This document shows positions 22,976 to 34,540 of a stretch of 64,000 bases of DNA, piece by piece. Position 1 is the stretch's first letter, and each line of letters begins with the position of its first letter. Source of the DNA: Eonycteris spelaea (taxonomy: Eukaryota; Chordata; Mammalia; Chiroptera; Pteropodidae); NCBI GenBank assembly GCA_003508835.1, contig PUFA01000007.1:11927001-11991000 (forward strand). The letters run 5' to 3'. The notes below the pieces were generated by a model that saw nothing but the letters and a program-made list of their open reading frames with translations, searched no databases and had not been told where the DNA came from. The translations under genes and the position numbers were made by a program.

Positions 22976-23310
22976 GTCCTCAGGCTTTAGAGTCTAAAAT
23001 CCCAGCTCTGCCCCCCACCCGGACTGTTCCCATGGAAGAGTCATCATGTGACCTGCACAGCACCAGAGGGCACCATCTACAAAGATGACAATGTGAACGG
23101 TGCCCCCTGGAGTTGTGCAATGCTCCAGCCCTAACGGATAAATGCCTTAACCACTCTAAATACTCATTTCTTTATCCGTAAAATTAACCTAATCATACCC
23201 GTCTCACAGGGTTGTTAGGGACTCTAACTGATACAATGTATATAAGGTGCTTAGCACAGAAACAACACATAGTAAGGGGCGAGAATATAGTAATTATTAT
23301 CCAGGTAGTA
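22976..23310 (+). mobile_element. MIR SINE split by a short insert
   Basis: The tRNA-derived part lies at about 22976-23022 ('ggctttagagtctaaaatcc', 'cagctctgcc'). The remainder resumes at about 23140 ('ccttaaccactctaaatact', 'tctcacagggttgttaggga', 'aggtgcttagcacag'). The 115-120 bp between them is not MIR and carries two CTCF-like motifs. Confidence 0.6.
23060..23113. promoter_or_regulatory. Facing pair of CTCF-like motifs
   Basis: On the plus strand 23060-23073 reads 'gcaccagagggcac', 13 of 14 positions of the CTCF core CCASYAGRKGGCRS. On the minus strand 23100-23113 reads 'actccagggggcac', 12 of 14. The two face each other 26 bp apart, inside the insert that splits the MIR. Occupancy cannot be read from sequence. 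Confidence 0.4.
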
Positions 23311-23856
23311 CTAGAAAAGTGGACACCAAGTCTCACATTCGAGAATAAGTTAATGTGTTACAGTAGCCCTAGGAGCCATCTCTTTTGAATTTAAAAAATT
23401 ATCCACTTGCAGTCGAAAAGTAATTGGCCGATCTTATGACTAAGTTTTCCAGCAGGCACTGGAGTGTGTTAAAGCAGGGGCCTTCCAATCTGAGTCTGGG
23501 GTGCAATGGAGTGGTTCAAGGGAGTGCGGTTAGGCTGAGCTGTTGAGGACTCAGATCCTCTCTCTGCTGCCATCAGAGCAAATGAGGCTTCTGTGCCCAC
23601 AGATGAGGCATCTCTTAGTTAAAGTAAGCGATGTAAGACTTAACGAACATAAATCCAATTTTATGTAAAACTTTCCTCAAAGCATCTATAAAATGTTCAT
23701 GGTGCATAAACATACACAAGGAGCTCAGCCATGATGCAGTCTGGCGTGCAGGGGAAAGGGGGCAGGGACCAGGCTGTGGGGCAGCTGGAAGCCATCTCTC
23801 CTCTGTTTAAATGCACGTCAGGCAGAAACTTCTTCCACAATTTAAAATAAGCTGGC

Positions 23857-23858
<2 letters not shown>

Positions 23859-23901
<43 letters not shown>

Positions 23902-23907
23902 CACACA
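23859..23907. repeat. (AC)n microsatellite
   Basis: About 24 AC units with one ACGC variant near 23894. Confidence 0.97.
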
Positions 23908-23954
23908 GAGGAAAACATAGGTTTTCCTCAAGGACATCTCTTTCAGTCACCGAC

Positions 23955-24175
23955 TCTTACATAACAAAACATCCAAAACTTAGTGGCTTACAATAACAAG
24001 AATTTCTCCTGATTCTGCACTTTGCTGGGTAGTCCTCTGCTTTTTTAGTGGCCTCGCTCATCTACTCTAATCAGCTGGAGGGTCACCTGGCCTAGAAGGT
24101 CCAAGATGCCTCCCTCACATGTCCGGCACTCAGTGCCGGCCATTGGCTGGGCGGCCTCAGTTCTCCTCATCTGCT
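23955..24175 (-). mobile_element. MLT1-like LTR fragment, antisense
   Basis: Reversed MaLR pattern: 'cttagtggcttacaataaca', 'tttgctgggtagtcctctgc', 'ccggccattggctgg'. Third antisense MLT1-like piece in the window. Confidence 0.45.
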
Positions 24176-25890
24176 CTCGTCCTCTGGTTAGCTAAAAAAA
24201 TAAGTTTGAAAACTATTACATTAAAGCAAAAAGGCCAGAAAGTACTGTGAAATAGGAGTAAGGAACTTTTGTTTCCTCCGGAAGAAGTCTTCCTGGTAGG
24301 AACAACGGGGTTCCTGAGGAAGCAAGGTTTTCCCTCCACTGAGCAAACAGTGAAACTCATATTGATGTGACCAATAAAGATGGTGAACAAGTGACTAGAG
24401 GGTGGGGAGGAGTTGGTCCTCACTGGAGCAGACGCCTGAGACGTTGTCCTCATGAGGCAATGAGGAAGAGCGTGATACTCGTGCAAAGACCGGCCAGCCG
24501 TTGGGTGAGAGAGGCAGGGAGCACAGGGAGGCTGAGTCCATCGGGAATGGAAGGGGACAGCACCGAGGGATGCAAATGACGAAAGAAGCAGCAACTGCTG
24601 GGAACCAGGGACGCCCTTCACCAAAGGGACAAAAGGCTGAAGAGTGACCCTCCAGAACTCTTCCTGTCCTCTTCTGAAGAGAGAGCAGAAATAAGAAAGA
24701 GGCTTTGCTGAAAAAGAAAAAGAAAAAAAAGCAAAGCTTTATTAGTATAATAATTGGAGAGTCTATAATGACCTGATCACTGAAAGAAGATGACAATGGA
24801 GAAGAAAACAGAATAAGACTGAGCGTTAGATAGTAACCATGCCGTCTCCTTCTGAGAAACACTTTCCAGATTCCTCTACGCAGGCACACTTGTGTATGTG
24901 AGTTTATAATTGGTTTCATTTTATTCCATGGTAAAATGGGTTGATAATACATCCATACTGTGAAGACATTCTCTAGCAAATGTCTGAATTAGGAATCCTA
25001 ACTAGCTTTCTATTGTTTCAAAACTGTCCAAGTCTAGTAGACCCCCAAAACCATCTGGAACCTGGACTTATGCCTGAGCATCAAGAGATTGTCCTTCATT
25101 AGACCTCTCCACATCCCATCTATTTGGGAGAGAGAAAGGGTGATGGAGAGTTACACAGTGAATATGCTGGAAAATAGCAATCCCTACTCAGACATTTGGT
25201 TTTATGATTTTGTCTTCCTTGTAATTGCCCATGTCCATAAAACTTCAAAAGAGATTTTTCTGGTGCTTTGGCTATTTAAGATTAACTGGGACATGAATTT
25301 ATTTAAGTATGCATTGATGTCTGCATACATATGCAGAACGCTCATCCAAGAAAGAGCAGAAAGTACTGCTATTCTTTATTTTATCTTTAAATTATTTGAG
25401 TTTGAAAGGGAAGCTTTTTAAAAAATCAAGAATAACTTTAAAATCCAGAGGGAGGAATTGCCAATAAAGTAAAACCACTCACATTGATTTATCATTGTAT
25501 TTCTGCAACCATTGCTTGCTTCAGTAGCTTGTCACTGTAGTGGGTGTGGGGGGCTAGTCATCTGGATCTCACGTCGCATATAAATCTGATATGGATTTTA
25601 AAATTCAATCATTAAAGCTCCCCCAAGTGGACTTACTTAAAATTACACCAAGAAACCAGCCACTGTGTCTGGGATTGCAATCAAGACTGAGGCCCCAAAT
25701 ATGCTTTGGATGGGCAGCGTGACCTGGCTTATCCATCATTTTGTACATAATTTAATAAGATCAGTATCTTGGGAAAAGAATTCTATAAATGTTAAAACAG
25801 AATCTGCAAAAACACTCCCTCTGGCTTCCTGGAAACTTAACTGGACCTAGAAGCTGCTTGTGGCTATGCTAGGTCTTACCTAGACTCAAA
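24176..25890. other. Unassigned stretch with overlapping incidental open frames
   Basis: Minus frames of 155 codons (24157-24624) and 194 codons (24395-24979) overlap each other in different phases. The longer one includes a homopolymer F run from an A-rich tract near 24710. Neither has a recognised domain, so I treat both as chance frames. Nothing else recognised. Confidence 0.45.
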
Positions 25891-25893
25891 GGA

Positions 25894-25935
25894 TTACAGT
25901 GTTACAGGGTTACAGGGTTACAGTGATTTACAGTT
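25894..25935. repeat. Short 8-bp tandem repeat (GTTACAGG-like)
   Basis: About five imperfect units of 'ttacaggg'/'ttacagtg'. Not a vertebrate telomere array, whose unit is TTAGGG. Confidence 0.8.
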
Positions 25936-26524
25936 GCTCAGGGATGGAGAATTCCCCTGTGGTCCCTCTGGAAAAGCTCCCTGGTCCATCTAATTGTGTT
26001 TCTTATTCCACTATCTGGGCTGATTATACTGAATTACTTGGCACCCCTGTTAAGCCTGTCACTTAAATTCTAGAACAAATTAAGTTTGTTGAAGGCTGTG
26101 CTCTTTCTCTCTATTAAAATATTCATATCTACTCTAACAACCTGATAAAAACTGGCTAAAAGCCTTGCTGGTATCCCCAATAGGGAGTGTCATTTTTAAT
26201 GAATCTGCAAGCGTCATAAATAAAATATAACTGGTCTTAATAAAGAATTGATAGAGCAGCTCTGGGCCCAGATAGGTGTCAATGGGGAAGCTCCACACAG
26301 CCTTGGGGGACCAAGTGCAGCAAATGAGTCTCCCAGAGCCAAGAGGCCCCCATCTACCCAGCAAACAAAGGCAGAATCAATGAACTTCCTGAATAACTTT
26401 CCATAAACAGTTGAATCTGGTAGGTCTCAATCGGGGTAAATGGTGAGGGTGGCAAGGAGGCCTTTCTAGGGGTGTATAAGAAAGTAGGGGAAGGAGGAAA
26501 GGGCTTGCTGGTGATAATAGTAGC

Positions 26525-26700
26525 AGCTAAATTTTCTTGAGCATTTAGCACATGCCACGCAATATCCTCCCAACAATTCTGCCAAATAGGCTACATTTTC
26601 ACATCCTTTCAAATGATGGCAAACGGAGTTTATATAAGCAGCTGGAAGTCTAAATCCAATCCAGATCTGACCCTAAACTTAAGTCTGTAACCACAAGTTT
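26525..26700 (-). mobile_element. MIR SINE fragment, antisense
   Basis: Weak reverse MIR order: 'cttgagcatttagcacatgc', 'atcctcccaacaattctgcc', 'gcagctggaagtctaaatcc'. Confidence 0.4.
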
Positions 26701-26934
26701 GATAAGAGCTTTAGAAACACTGTTTAAAATATTTAACTCACTCCAGTTATTTTCTGCAAAAGGTGGGACATGAAATCAGCAATCACGGCATCACTTGCTT
26801 GTGGGGCTGAGGCTCTAAACACCTGGCTGGAATCTGGCCTCCTTCCCACTAGGCCAGAACACTGCTCACTAATGCCACCGCACGGCTCCATGAGAGAGCA
26901 CGAGGCCTAGAGTCCTAAGCTCTGGAAAATAAAC

Positions 26935-27110
26935 CAAAAATATACTTTGGAATCAAGGCAGAACTGCAGCCCTGGCTCTGTCATTTGGGGGTTGTGTTAT
27001 ACACTAAACAAGTTGTCTCATCTCTTTGAGCCTGCAAAGTCATTCATTAAATAAGGATGGCAGCCTTAAGCGTTCACACCCAGCCTTGTTCTAAAAGGAT
27101 TTAAGGCAGC
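26935..27110 (+). mobile_element. MIR SINE
   Basis: Plus order: 'gcagccctggctctgtcatt', 'caagttgtctcatctctttg', 'agcctgcaaagtcattcatt', 'aaataaggatggc'. Confidence 0.55.
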
Positions 27111-27804
27111 TAAGAACTGAGTGGTGGTCAGAATACAATGTAATTTTACTAACTATTTACGACAACAGCACTTGTCACGAGAGAATCGCCATAAAGAGCC
27201 CAGCACCGTGCCTGGCTCGCGGTGGATTGGCAGTGAACGCGTGTCCCTGTCCCCCTTGCCCTGGCCCCTCACACATCCTCCCAGCCCTCGCACAGTGCCC
27301 TCCCAAGGGCTCCCACACCAGAGCCACCACGCCGCTCTCATAGGCTCCCACTGTGTTGCTGTGCCCCTCTCTCCCCCACAGCTCTTCATTCTCTGACCTC
27401 ATAGCTTGGGATTGGAGTGGAGGGATGCAGGAGGGACATCAGGGAAAAGAAGTTGAAACGATCCCAGCTCCCCTCTCACTCCTCAAGGGCATTCACAGGA
27501 AAAGTGCTTAATGAGCCAAAAGCTATTGTTACGGGGACGCCCCCTGCAGGGGACTTCACCTCACTTAGTTCTAAGTCGCCTCCCCAAGCAGTAGAGGCAG
27601 GACAGAGTGACACCTCACCTGAGGTAGCGCAGTATGCAACATCCAACAGACAACAGAAGGCACTCCGAGGGTGACGTGACATAGGCAGGTCAGATAGGCA
27701 AACTTTCTTTCTTTCTCACTCCTATACTTTTCCTGTTTTGTTTTGTTTAACCACAAGTTTTACACAAGCACCATTTTCTAGGATGTTAGCACTCCAGACT
27801 ACAT

Positions 27805-27975
27805 ATGTCCGAGCCAAGGTGTGTAACCTGAGTTTTCTCATCCATAATACCGAGATAGTGATAAATCGTACCTCGTAAGATGGCTGTGTGGATTAAAAGA
27901 AATGATCCATGTAAAAGGCTTTGACATATAGTAAGTGTTCCATAATATTTAGTCTTATTATTGGAGTTAAAATAG
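27805..27975 (+). mobile_element. MIR SINE
   Basis: Plus order: 'cctgagttttctcatccata', 'gatggctgtgtggattaaaa', 'gaaatgatccatgtaaaagg', 'catatagtaagtgttccata'. Confidence 0.7.
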
Positions 27976-28143
27976 ACTGGGGCTCGCCTCGGCACCTGGC
28001 CGGCAGTCAGAATGCCACTGTTGCTGAGGGAGAATATATTCTAAGATGCAAATCATGGATTTACAATTAACTCTTGACATTTTGAGCTGTGAAATAAGAA
28101 ATTACCATTCGGCTCTTAATCAGCTAGCTATGTTAGAAAAAGA

Positions 28144-28225
28144 TTCCCCTTCTATAAATGGAATAGTGGTATGCCTTCCTTAAAGGATTTTAGGGGAGGA
28201 ATAAATTTAAAGAACTTGGCAAAGC
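28144..28225 (-). repeat. Inverted duplication, copy A (82 bp)
   Basis: The reverse complement of this segment aligns without gaps to 29761-29842 with 4 differences in 82 positions, three of them transitions. Flanks on both sides are unrelated to the partner's flanks, so the match has sharp edges. Confidence 0.9.
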
Positions 28226-29591
28226 ATTCACTCCGATTCCATAGGTCTGAGAGATACCTAGGAATCCTATACCTTTTAAATGTTCCCTCCAAGCTTCTGG
28301 CCTTAAACCAGGCATAGGAACTTCTGAAATGGATGACAACACTTCCTAAAATATTTTTTGAAGAAAATAAGAACAAACTCATTTTTAAATTTAAAATAAA
28401 ACTTCCGGTTTTCATGCAAAAGAATACATAACAACAGCTTAATGATATGTTGTTTATAATCCCCATATAGCTGCAAAAAAATTTTTGGTCGTGTGTTCCA
28501 ATCCATTCTCCAAAATTGTTCCGCTGCTTAAATATCATAGGATTTAAAAGCCAAAGGAGCCTTAGGTATTTTTTCAGCTCTCTCTTCATAGACAAGAAGC
28601 AATGTCAGCCACAGGGATGAAGCATGTCGCTGACCCAGTGAGCTGACCAGGATTAGGACCCAGGTGGCTCTGCCCGCAGTCCAGTCCTCTCTGTGCTACA
28701 TCATAGGGCAATTAGCAAGAATAGTTTACAGCGGGATTTCAGTTGCAGTAAAATCGATCTCTGCAGATATGCTATAACTCAAACTATGAAATTTTAGGCC
28801 CATTCTAACAAGAAGGAATCTGCAGCTCACAAGACCCAAATCTACAAAGAATAGGTAACATAGTTCCATAAACCATAAAGAACCACCAACAACAACAACA
28901 AAAAAACACTGCTGGAGGATACGGACTTGAGTAGGAGCCTTCTGAGAGAGATGATTAACACTCCCAGGCCCAAACCTTCCTTCCCTGTGAATTAGGCAGG
29001 AGATAGTTAGGGGGCATCACCATAGCTGTAGCTGCCCCTGCAAAGATTTAATCGCACTCACTGTCAAGCTGGTGTCACCTTGTACACAACCTTTCCAAGG
29101 CAGCCTTGCAACCGCAGGAGCTTTTCGCTGAACTCAGATGGAATGGAATACGGGGTTTTGAATTTTTGAGGTTTGTCACAGGCGTGATCAGTAACACGCC
29201 CTGCCAGTTTCCCCATAGCTGCACCCACCAGCAACTCCTCTGTCTGACTAAATGATCCCAAAACTAGGAAACCAGACGTTCCCCAGCGAATGCTCATGTC
29301 AGGACACGGGTGGCTGGTGGTGTTTTGATTACAAGAGTAAGGACTGTTCATTTACAGGAAGTGAGTAGAGTCTGTACAGAAATGTCACTCAAAGACACTC
29401 TTGGTGTAACAGTGACCCTGGGGTACAAGAGAAGCACAGGGTTTCAATTGAAAGATTGAAGAAATGATTGTGTCATTTCTTCTTATTCCCTCTCAGAACT
29501 TGGTCAAATCAATTAATTGATCTGGTTCTCATTTATCCCCCTATAAAATGAAAGGAACAGTTGCTCTTTCTTCCAGTTTCAGTTGAGCTCA

Positions 29592-29598
<7 letters not shown>
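28226..29598. other. Spacer between inverted repeats, mostly unassigned
   Basis: A short antisense MIR piece is likely near 28625-28700 ('ccaggattaggacccaggtg'). A triplet AAC run lies near 28880. A 147-codon minus frame (28152-28595) overlaps copy A and has no recognised domain. Confidence 0.4.

Positions 29599-29622
<24 letters not shown>
29599..29622. repeat. Poly-A tract
   Basis: 24 uninterrupted A with no recognisable SINE or L1 body upstream. Confidence 0.95.
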
Positions 29623-29714
29623 GTATAAACTTTGCTAAACTCTCTGCACGCAAGTTGTTATTGTTACTACACTGTATAGGGTTGAGAGAAGGGTGACAGT
29701 TGCCTCCCAAAATG

Positions 29715-29928
29715 GCCACCAAATAATAACAATAGCTACTATTCACTGAACTTACCAAGAGCTTTGCCAAGTGCTTTAAATTTATTCCTCCCCTAAAATC
29801 CTTTAAGGAAGGTGTACTACTATTCCATTTATAGAAGGGGAAAAGAAATACAGAAATGTTTGGCCATTGCATAGGGCCCACAGCTAGCAAGCAACAGAGT
29901 TAGATTTTGAACTTAAGCAATCTAACAA
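29715..29928 (-). mobile_element. MIR SINE, antisense, containing inverted-duplication copy B
   Basis: Reverse MIR order: 'tactattcactgaacttacc', a central block at 29761-29842, then 'cccacagctagcaagcaaca' and 'gagttagattttgaactt'. Copy B of the inverted duplication lies in the middle of this MIR, so the MIR is the likely source. Confidence 0.65.
29761..29842 (+). repeat. Inverted duplication, copy B (82 bp)
   Basis: Inverted partner of 28144-28225, about 95% identical, 1,535 bp away. Confidence 0.9.
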
Positions 29929-30029
29929 GTCCACCACCCAAGGAGTCTTCTTTTCCTTTTAAACCTTTCACATTGATGGATATCAAATGCAAAGTTTGTA
30001 AATAGTGGTGGTAGAGCTCTTTTTATGTT

Positions 30030-30087
30030 TGTTGGTTGGTTGGTTGGTTGGGTGGGTGGGTGGGGGTGGTTGGTTGGTTGGAGGGGG
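30030..30087. repeat. (GGTT)n / (GGGT)n microsatellite
   Basis: GGTT units, then GGGT units, then GGTT again, ending in a G-run. The GGGT block has four G-runs spaced by single T and could form a G-quadruplex on the plus strand. Confidence 0.93.
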
Positions 30088-30814
30088 CTGCTTTTTACTG
30101 CAGTTTTACAGAGCTGTGTGAACCCCTGCAAGAGGTTATGTTCCAAGGTTCTCTTTATCTCCTCTCTATAATGTAGCTAACTCTAGAAAGCTTATGCCCA
30201 CTGCTGGATCAGCGTTGTCCCACGCGCTCCAAGGCTGCACTTTCATCAATTGGCAATGGCTTATCCAGATCTGCTTGATGGGAAGGAACAGACTGCTCGT
30301 GTCTAAAAATCATCAGAAGGAACAAGCAGCTTCTCTAGAATGATACACACACAATCTTGCAAATTAGCTAAGAGTGAAGAATTTTTGCAAGAAAAGACAT
30401 GCTTGTATTTTTTAATCCATAGAAATATCTCCTGAGATACGTGCTTCTTTGTTTAAGTTAGGAGCTTGAAGGGAAGAGTCAGCTTTCATCCAAAAAAAAA
30501 AAAAAAAAGTGATTCTTGTGAATCAGCATCTGATGTTGCAATGCACACATATACAAGGCACAGTCATCATCCTTCCCCTGACCCAACAGCTAGAGGGACA
30601 AGGGCATTTATTAATAGAGGCTCAAAAGGGCCTACCAGCCACCTGATTCAGAAAAACTCAGAAAGGCCCCGGCAGGGACTGAGTTGTGGGAAAAAGGCAA
30701 GCATATCCCAAATTCTCCATCTTTCCTACATCCTCCCAATCTTAAAGCTTTCTTAACCATCGCTCCCTTCCAGTGGACAGAGGCTTGCTGGAAGTGCAAA
30801 CTACACTCCTCAGC

Positions 30815-31109
30815 TAGGCTTCTGAGGCCCCTTCATGAGGCCTTTCACGAGCCAGCCCCACTCACCCATCTCTACCTTCCCTGCCACCAGCACCCACCTC
30901 CCCCACAATGCACTGCAGCCTGACCAAACTGTGTCTCTTGCTCAGCGCTGTATTGTCACAGTGCCTGGTATAGGCTGCCAACACAATTGTCATTTGCTGT
31001 ATCGGTGAATACTTGCATTTTCCTAAATAAACTATATTCTCCTTCATCTCCAAATCTTGGATCAAGCTACTTTCTCTGGTCGAATTGTTTTTCTCATTCC
31101 TCTAACACA

Positions 31110-31166
<57 letters not shown>

Positions 31167-31245
31167 TCAAGAATCAGTTTTAGAGTTCTCAGCTGGGAAA
31201 TCATCTTTGACCCTCTCCCTGACCTGGGTTAGGGATATCAATTAC
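30815..31245 (+). mobile_element. LINE L2 3' region
   Basis: Plus L2 order: 'aggccccttcatgaggcctt', 'cactcacccatctctacctt', then after a TC repeat 'gagttctcagctgggaaatc', 'atctttgaccctctccctga'. Confidence 0.55.
31110..31163. repeat. (TC)n microsatellite
   Basis: Near-perfect TC run inside the L2 copy. Confidence 0.96.
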
Positions 31246-31494
31246 CAAAACAATCCTGGCTATGATGGAGAAAAAATGAGACTTGGTTTTGCTTTAACAA
31301 ATATATTTGAACTTACATTCCAAATGAGTGTTGACCCCTTTAGAGAAGTCATTTGGTTTATTTTAAGAGGTCAGTCTGCTTTATTGTGTTAGTAGCCCTC
31401 TTAGAAAGCTAAGAAATACATTAAATTTCCCAGGAAATCATACCATTAAAGGGCATCACTTCTCCTGTCTCCCAGAATTCTGAATGAATAAAAA

Positions 31495-31690
31495 AGTCAG
31501 GACTGGAAGGTAACTGGGAGATAATCTCAACCTCTTCTTTTATAAATGTGAAAACAGATACAGGGAAAATTGAGGTCATTCCAGAGATCAAAAAGGACAT
31601 TGGTGGTAGAGTTCAGACGAGACCTCAGCTCATCTTTAAGTCAATCACACACTCAAGATTTTAATCTTTTTATCCACACTCAGAAGAAAA
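31495..31690 (-). mobile_element. MIR-family SINE, antisense
   Basis: Reads 'gactggaaggtaactgggag', 'ataatctcaacctcttcttt', 'ggtggtagagttcagacgag', in the order of a MIR3/THER1-type element. Confidence 0.5.
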
Positions 31691-33330
31691 ATCCAGCAAA
31701 TTCCTCCCAGTACCTACTTTGAATCACATTCCATGCTTTGTTCTGTTGTTTCATGTTTCACAAGCTAACGAACAATATTATGTTGAAATTTTAAAGCAAA
31801 GGTAGAATGTTGAAGACCTCCAGATGGTTTCATTATAAGATGTATTATACCAAGACATGAGGCCATCCCCAGGAAACAAAGGCTGGCCCCAGGGTTCTAA
31901 GGGAACAGTCTTTAGTCCAATGATCCTTGAATATCATTCATTCCTATATCATTATCTCAATTTTTGTCATATTTGAACATCACCTTTATTATTATTTACT
32001 GACTTTTTTAAATCTCACTTTTCTTTAGCTCAAACTTTTTAAACATAAATATCTAGTTTAACCTCAGTCTAAGCCAAGTAATCCAAATAAAATTCAAGAA
32101 GTCACATGTTTGGTGTGCTATTATTACTGTTTTTCCTAGCACATTTAAGATGAATACATAACTACTAAAATAAAAAATATTCACCTAAAATTACTCTGCA
32201 TAGTACTACTAACATGCAAATAACATTATAGGAAATTGTGCTTTTATTCTAGAGTGAAATCGTTTCCAAGTATTTTTGATAGTTTCTATCCAGTCTTCCG
32301 TATGCATCTACTTCATCAGAAATGCCAATCAGTAGAAGCATATGCATATCCCAAACCAAAGCTTATCTTTACACTAATAGCTTTCTTATCAACCGCCAGA
32401 TCACTATGCCTTCCACACATTTGATCTGTCACTTTGTTTGAAATAATTCTTTACCCTAATGTTCTTCACTGACTATTAATAAATTACGAACAAACAGCAA
32501 AAATAATTACCCTTTCACCTAGGAAAACACTGGTGACTACGACTTAATGGTCTACCGGTGACATACAGCTTTACCCAGCATAATGGATGCAAATGTGAAA
32601 CAGGATATGGGTAAGTTATTTTCACACAAGCTGTCACTTGTCACACAAATTACATGGGCTTCTATTAGCTGTTTAATTCACAGATTTAACAACAACAAAA
32701 AAAAACCCCACTCATAATACCTGCATCATTTCTGGATCTCCTGGGAAAGGCAGAACCAACCCACAAAACCACCAAAGAACACAAGCTGCGGGAAAACCAT
32801 GTTTTCTTTACGTTCGAAAATCCTGCTGTGAGTGGTGGACATCACGTTGATCATAGTCGTCCAGGGATTCAAAAGACCTCAGCAGAGGGAAGGGGGAGAC
32901 CCGAGATTATGAGAGAAGGCCAAATCCTGATGCCGTGTCAGAGCAGGAACTCAGTGAGTTGGCCGAGTGGTTCACGGGCCCGCCAAGCCTAGGCAAGGTG
33001 AGGCCGATGTGGTGCTGCCCGCACCGTGCAAAGGCGATGCTAAGGTCAGCTGCTTTACATCATCAATCCAGACTGGACAGAGCCCACAGAACGATGCCTT
33101 CCACGCACATTCCTGAGGAGTGGTGAATGGGGAGCAAGGCAGAGGAGCCTGTGTTGCCGGGGACCCTGTGGCCCGAGGCTGCAGCTGTCGAGACAGCGTT
33201 TCCCCGAGACAGCTCTGGTCACTTTTTAGGAAACGAGCAGGTGCGTTTGCAAACTGACCTGGTTTTGTTCACAGCTTTTCCATCTTAGGGTTGAGATATT
33301 TTACTTTTTCCATAATAAAAATAATGACAA
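31691..33330. other. Unassigned stretch
   Basis: AT-rich, with a modestly CpG-containing patch at about 32930-33240 that does not reach CpG-island density. A motif near 32952 resembles a tRNA A-box but no B-box follows. No exon recognised. Confidence 0.4.
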
Positions 33331-33439
33331 TAATGGCCAATATTGATTCAGTACACCACATGTACCAGGCACTGGTCTAAGCATTTTCCACATAGTGACA
33401 CATGCAGAATCACAGAAAGTGTGCCCTGGAAGGACCCTT

Positions 33440-33565
33440 AGCTATTGTGGTAGAAGAATATGAGTACCTTGACACCCATTAGCTGTAAGATCTTGAGTGG
33501 GTCCTGCCTCTCCCAGGCCTCAGTTTTCTCATCTGGGAAGGAGGTGAAAGGTGAGAGATGATGCA
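33440..33565 (+). mobile_element. MIR SINE fragment
   Basis: Contains 'ccattagctgtaagatcttg', 'ctcccaggcctcagttttct' and 'catctgggaagga'. Just upstream, 33345-33400 ('ccaggcactggtctaagcat') looks like an antisense MIR end. Confidence 0.6.
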
Positions 33566-33869
33566 TGGGTTTTTATGTAAATGTCAACTTTAAGTCAGTT
33601 GAGTTGTCTGGGACACTATGTTTACTGGGATTCTGAGCCAGCATGGGAAAATGCTACAATCCATTAGAATGTCTGCTACCATGGGCACAAGGGCAGGGAG
33701 TAAGCATGTCACCTATCTGTTACCTCTGACTAAAGCATTTGTATCTGCCCAAATTACTTGAATTCATGGTTCCAGATCCACTGTCTCACTAAGTGTAGCA
33801 TTTTTATAAATTAAAAAAGAGAAAGAGAATAAGAATTTGGGAATCGCAGATACCATTTCTGTCAAACAG

Positions 33870-34050
33870 TAGTAGCCTTCAAAGAGTAATTTGATCTCTT
33901 TAAGTCTCCTCATCTACAAAGTAAAAATACAAATATATAACGTATACAGTTATCTTAAGGATGAAATAGATGTGTAAAGTCTGTAGCATAGTACCTGGCA
34001 TACTGCTGATGTTCAATTAAGTAGAAGCTGCCATTGGTATTTTCATCATC
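33870..34050 (+). mobile_element. MIR SINE
   Basis: Plus order: 'tttaagtctcctcatctaca', 'cagttatcttaaggatgaaa', 'catagtacctggcatactgc'. Confidence 0.65.
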
Positions 34051-34202
34051 ATCATCACTATTAGTCTATCAACCCCAAACTGGATTTACAACACTTTCTG
34101 ACCCATAATTTGCAACTTAAAGAACATATGCTTACAATGAAAACTGATTACCATAATTTTCTTGAGGAATACGCTTGAGCTTCTTCCCAAGGAAATATCA
34201 TT

Positions 34203-34540
34203 TAGATTTTTTATTATAGAAAATTCCAAAAATATACAAAAATAGAGGGTATTATAATGAACTTCCATGGACCCATCACTAAGCTTCAAGAATTATCAAT
34301 TTACGGCTGCTCTGTTGCATCTACATTCCCACTCACTCACCCCTCTTCCAGATAACCTGGAATTTTTTTAAAGCAGATCCTAGATATCATATCATTTCAC
34401 CTGTAAATATTTCCATATCTATCTCTAATCAATAGAAACTGTTCATTCTTTGTCATTTAAAAAATATTTGTCTTAAACTGAATGAAATGACAACAGTAAG
34501 ACATAATTAGAAAATTATTTCCTCGCATCTCTAGTAATAT
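34203..34540 (-). mobile_element. L1M 3' end, antisense
   Basis: Begins with the reversed tail ('ttttttattatagaaaattc'), then 'gtattataatgaacttccat', 'ggacccatcactaagcttca', 'agaattatcaa', 'cctagatatcatatcatttc', the reverse complement of an old L1 3' untranslated region. Confidence 0.6.

Noticed and set aside
24123..24139. Hairpin 'ccggcact' / 'agtgccgg'
   Set aside because: 8-bp arms with a one-base centre are too short for a microRNA or terminator, and it lies within an LTR fragment.
24157..24979. 155- and 194-codon minus frames
   Set aside because: They overlap in different phases, include a homopolymer F run from an A-rich tract, and show no domain or signal that I recognise.
25894..25935. 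Telomere-like repeat
   Set aside because: The unit is about 8 bp (ttacaggg), not TTAGGG, and only about five copies are present.
28152..28595. 147-codon minus frame
   Set aside because: It runs over the inverted-duplication copy and unassigned DNA, with no recognised motif.
32945..32975. tRNA A-box-like word 'ggccgagtggtt'
   Set aside because: No B-box at the needed distance and no cloverleaf; it is neither a tRNA nor a clear tRNA-derived SINE.
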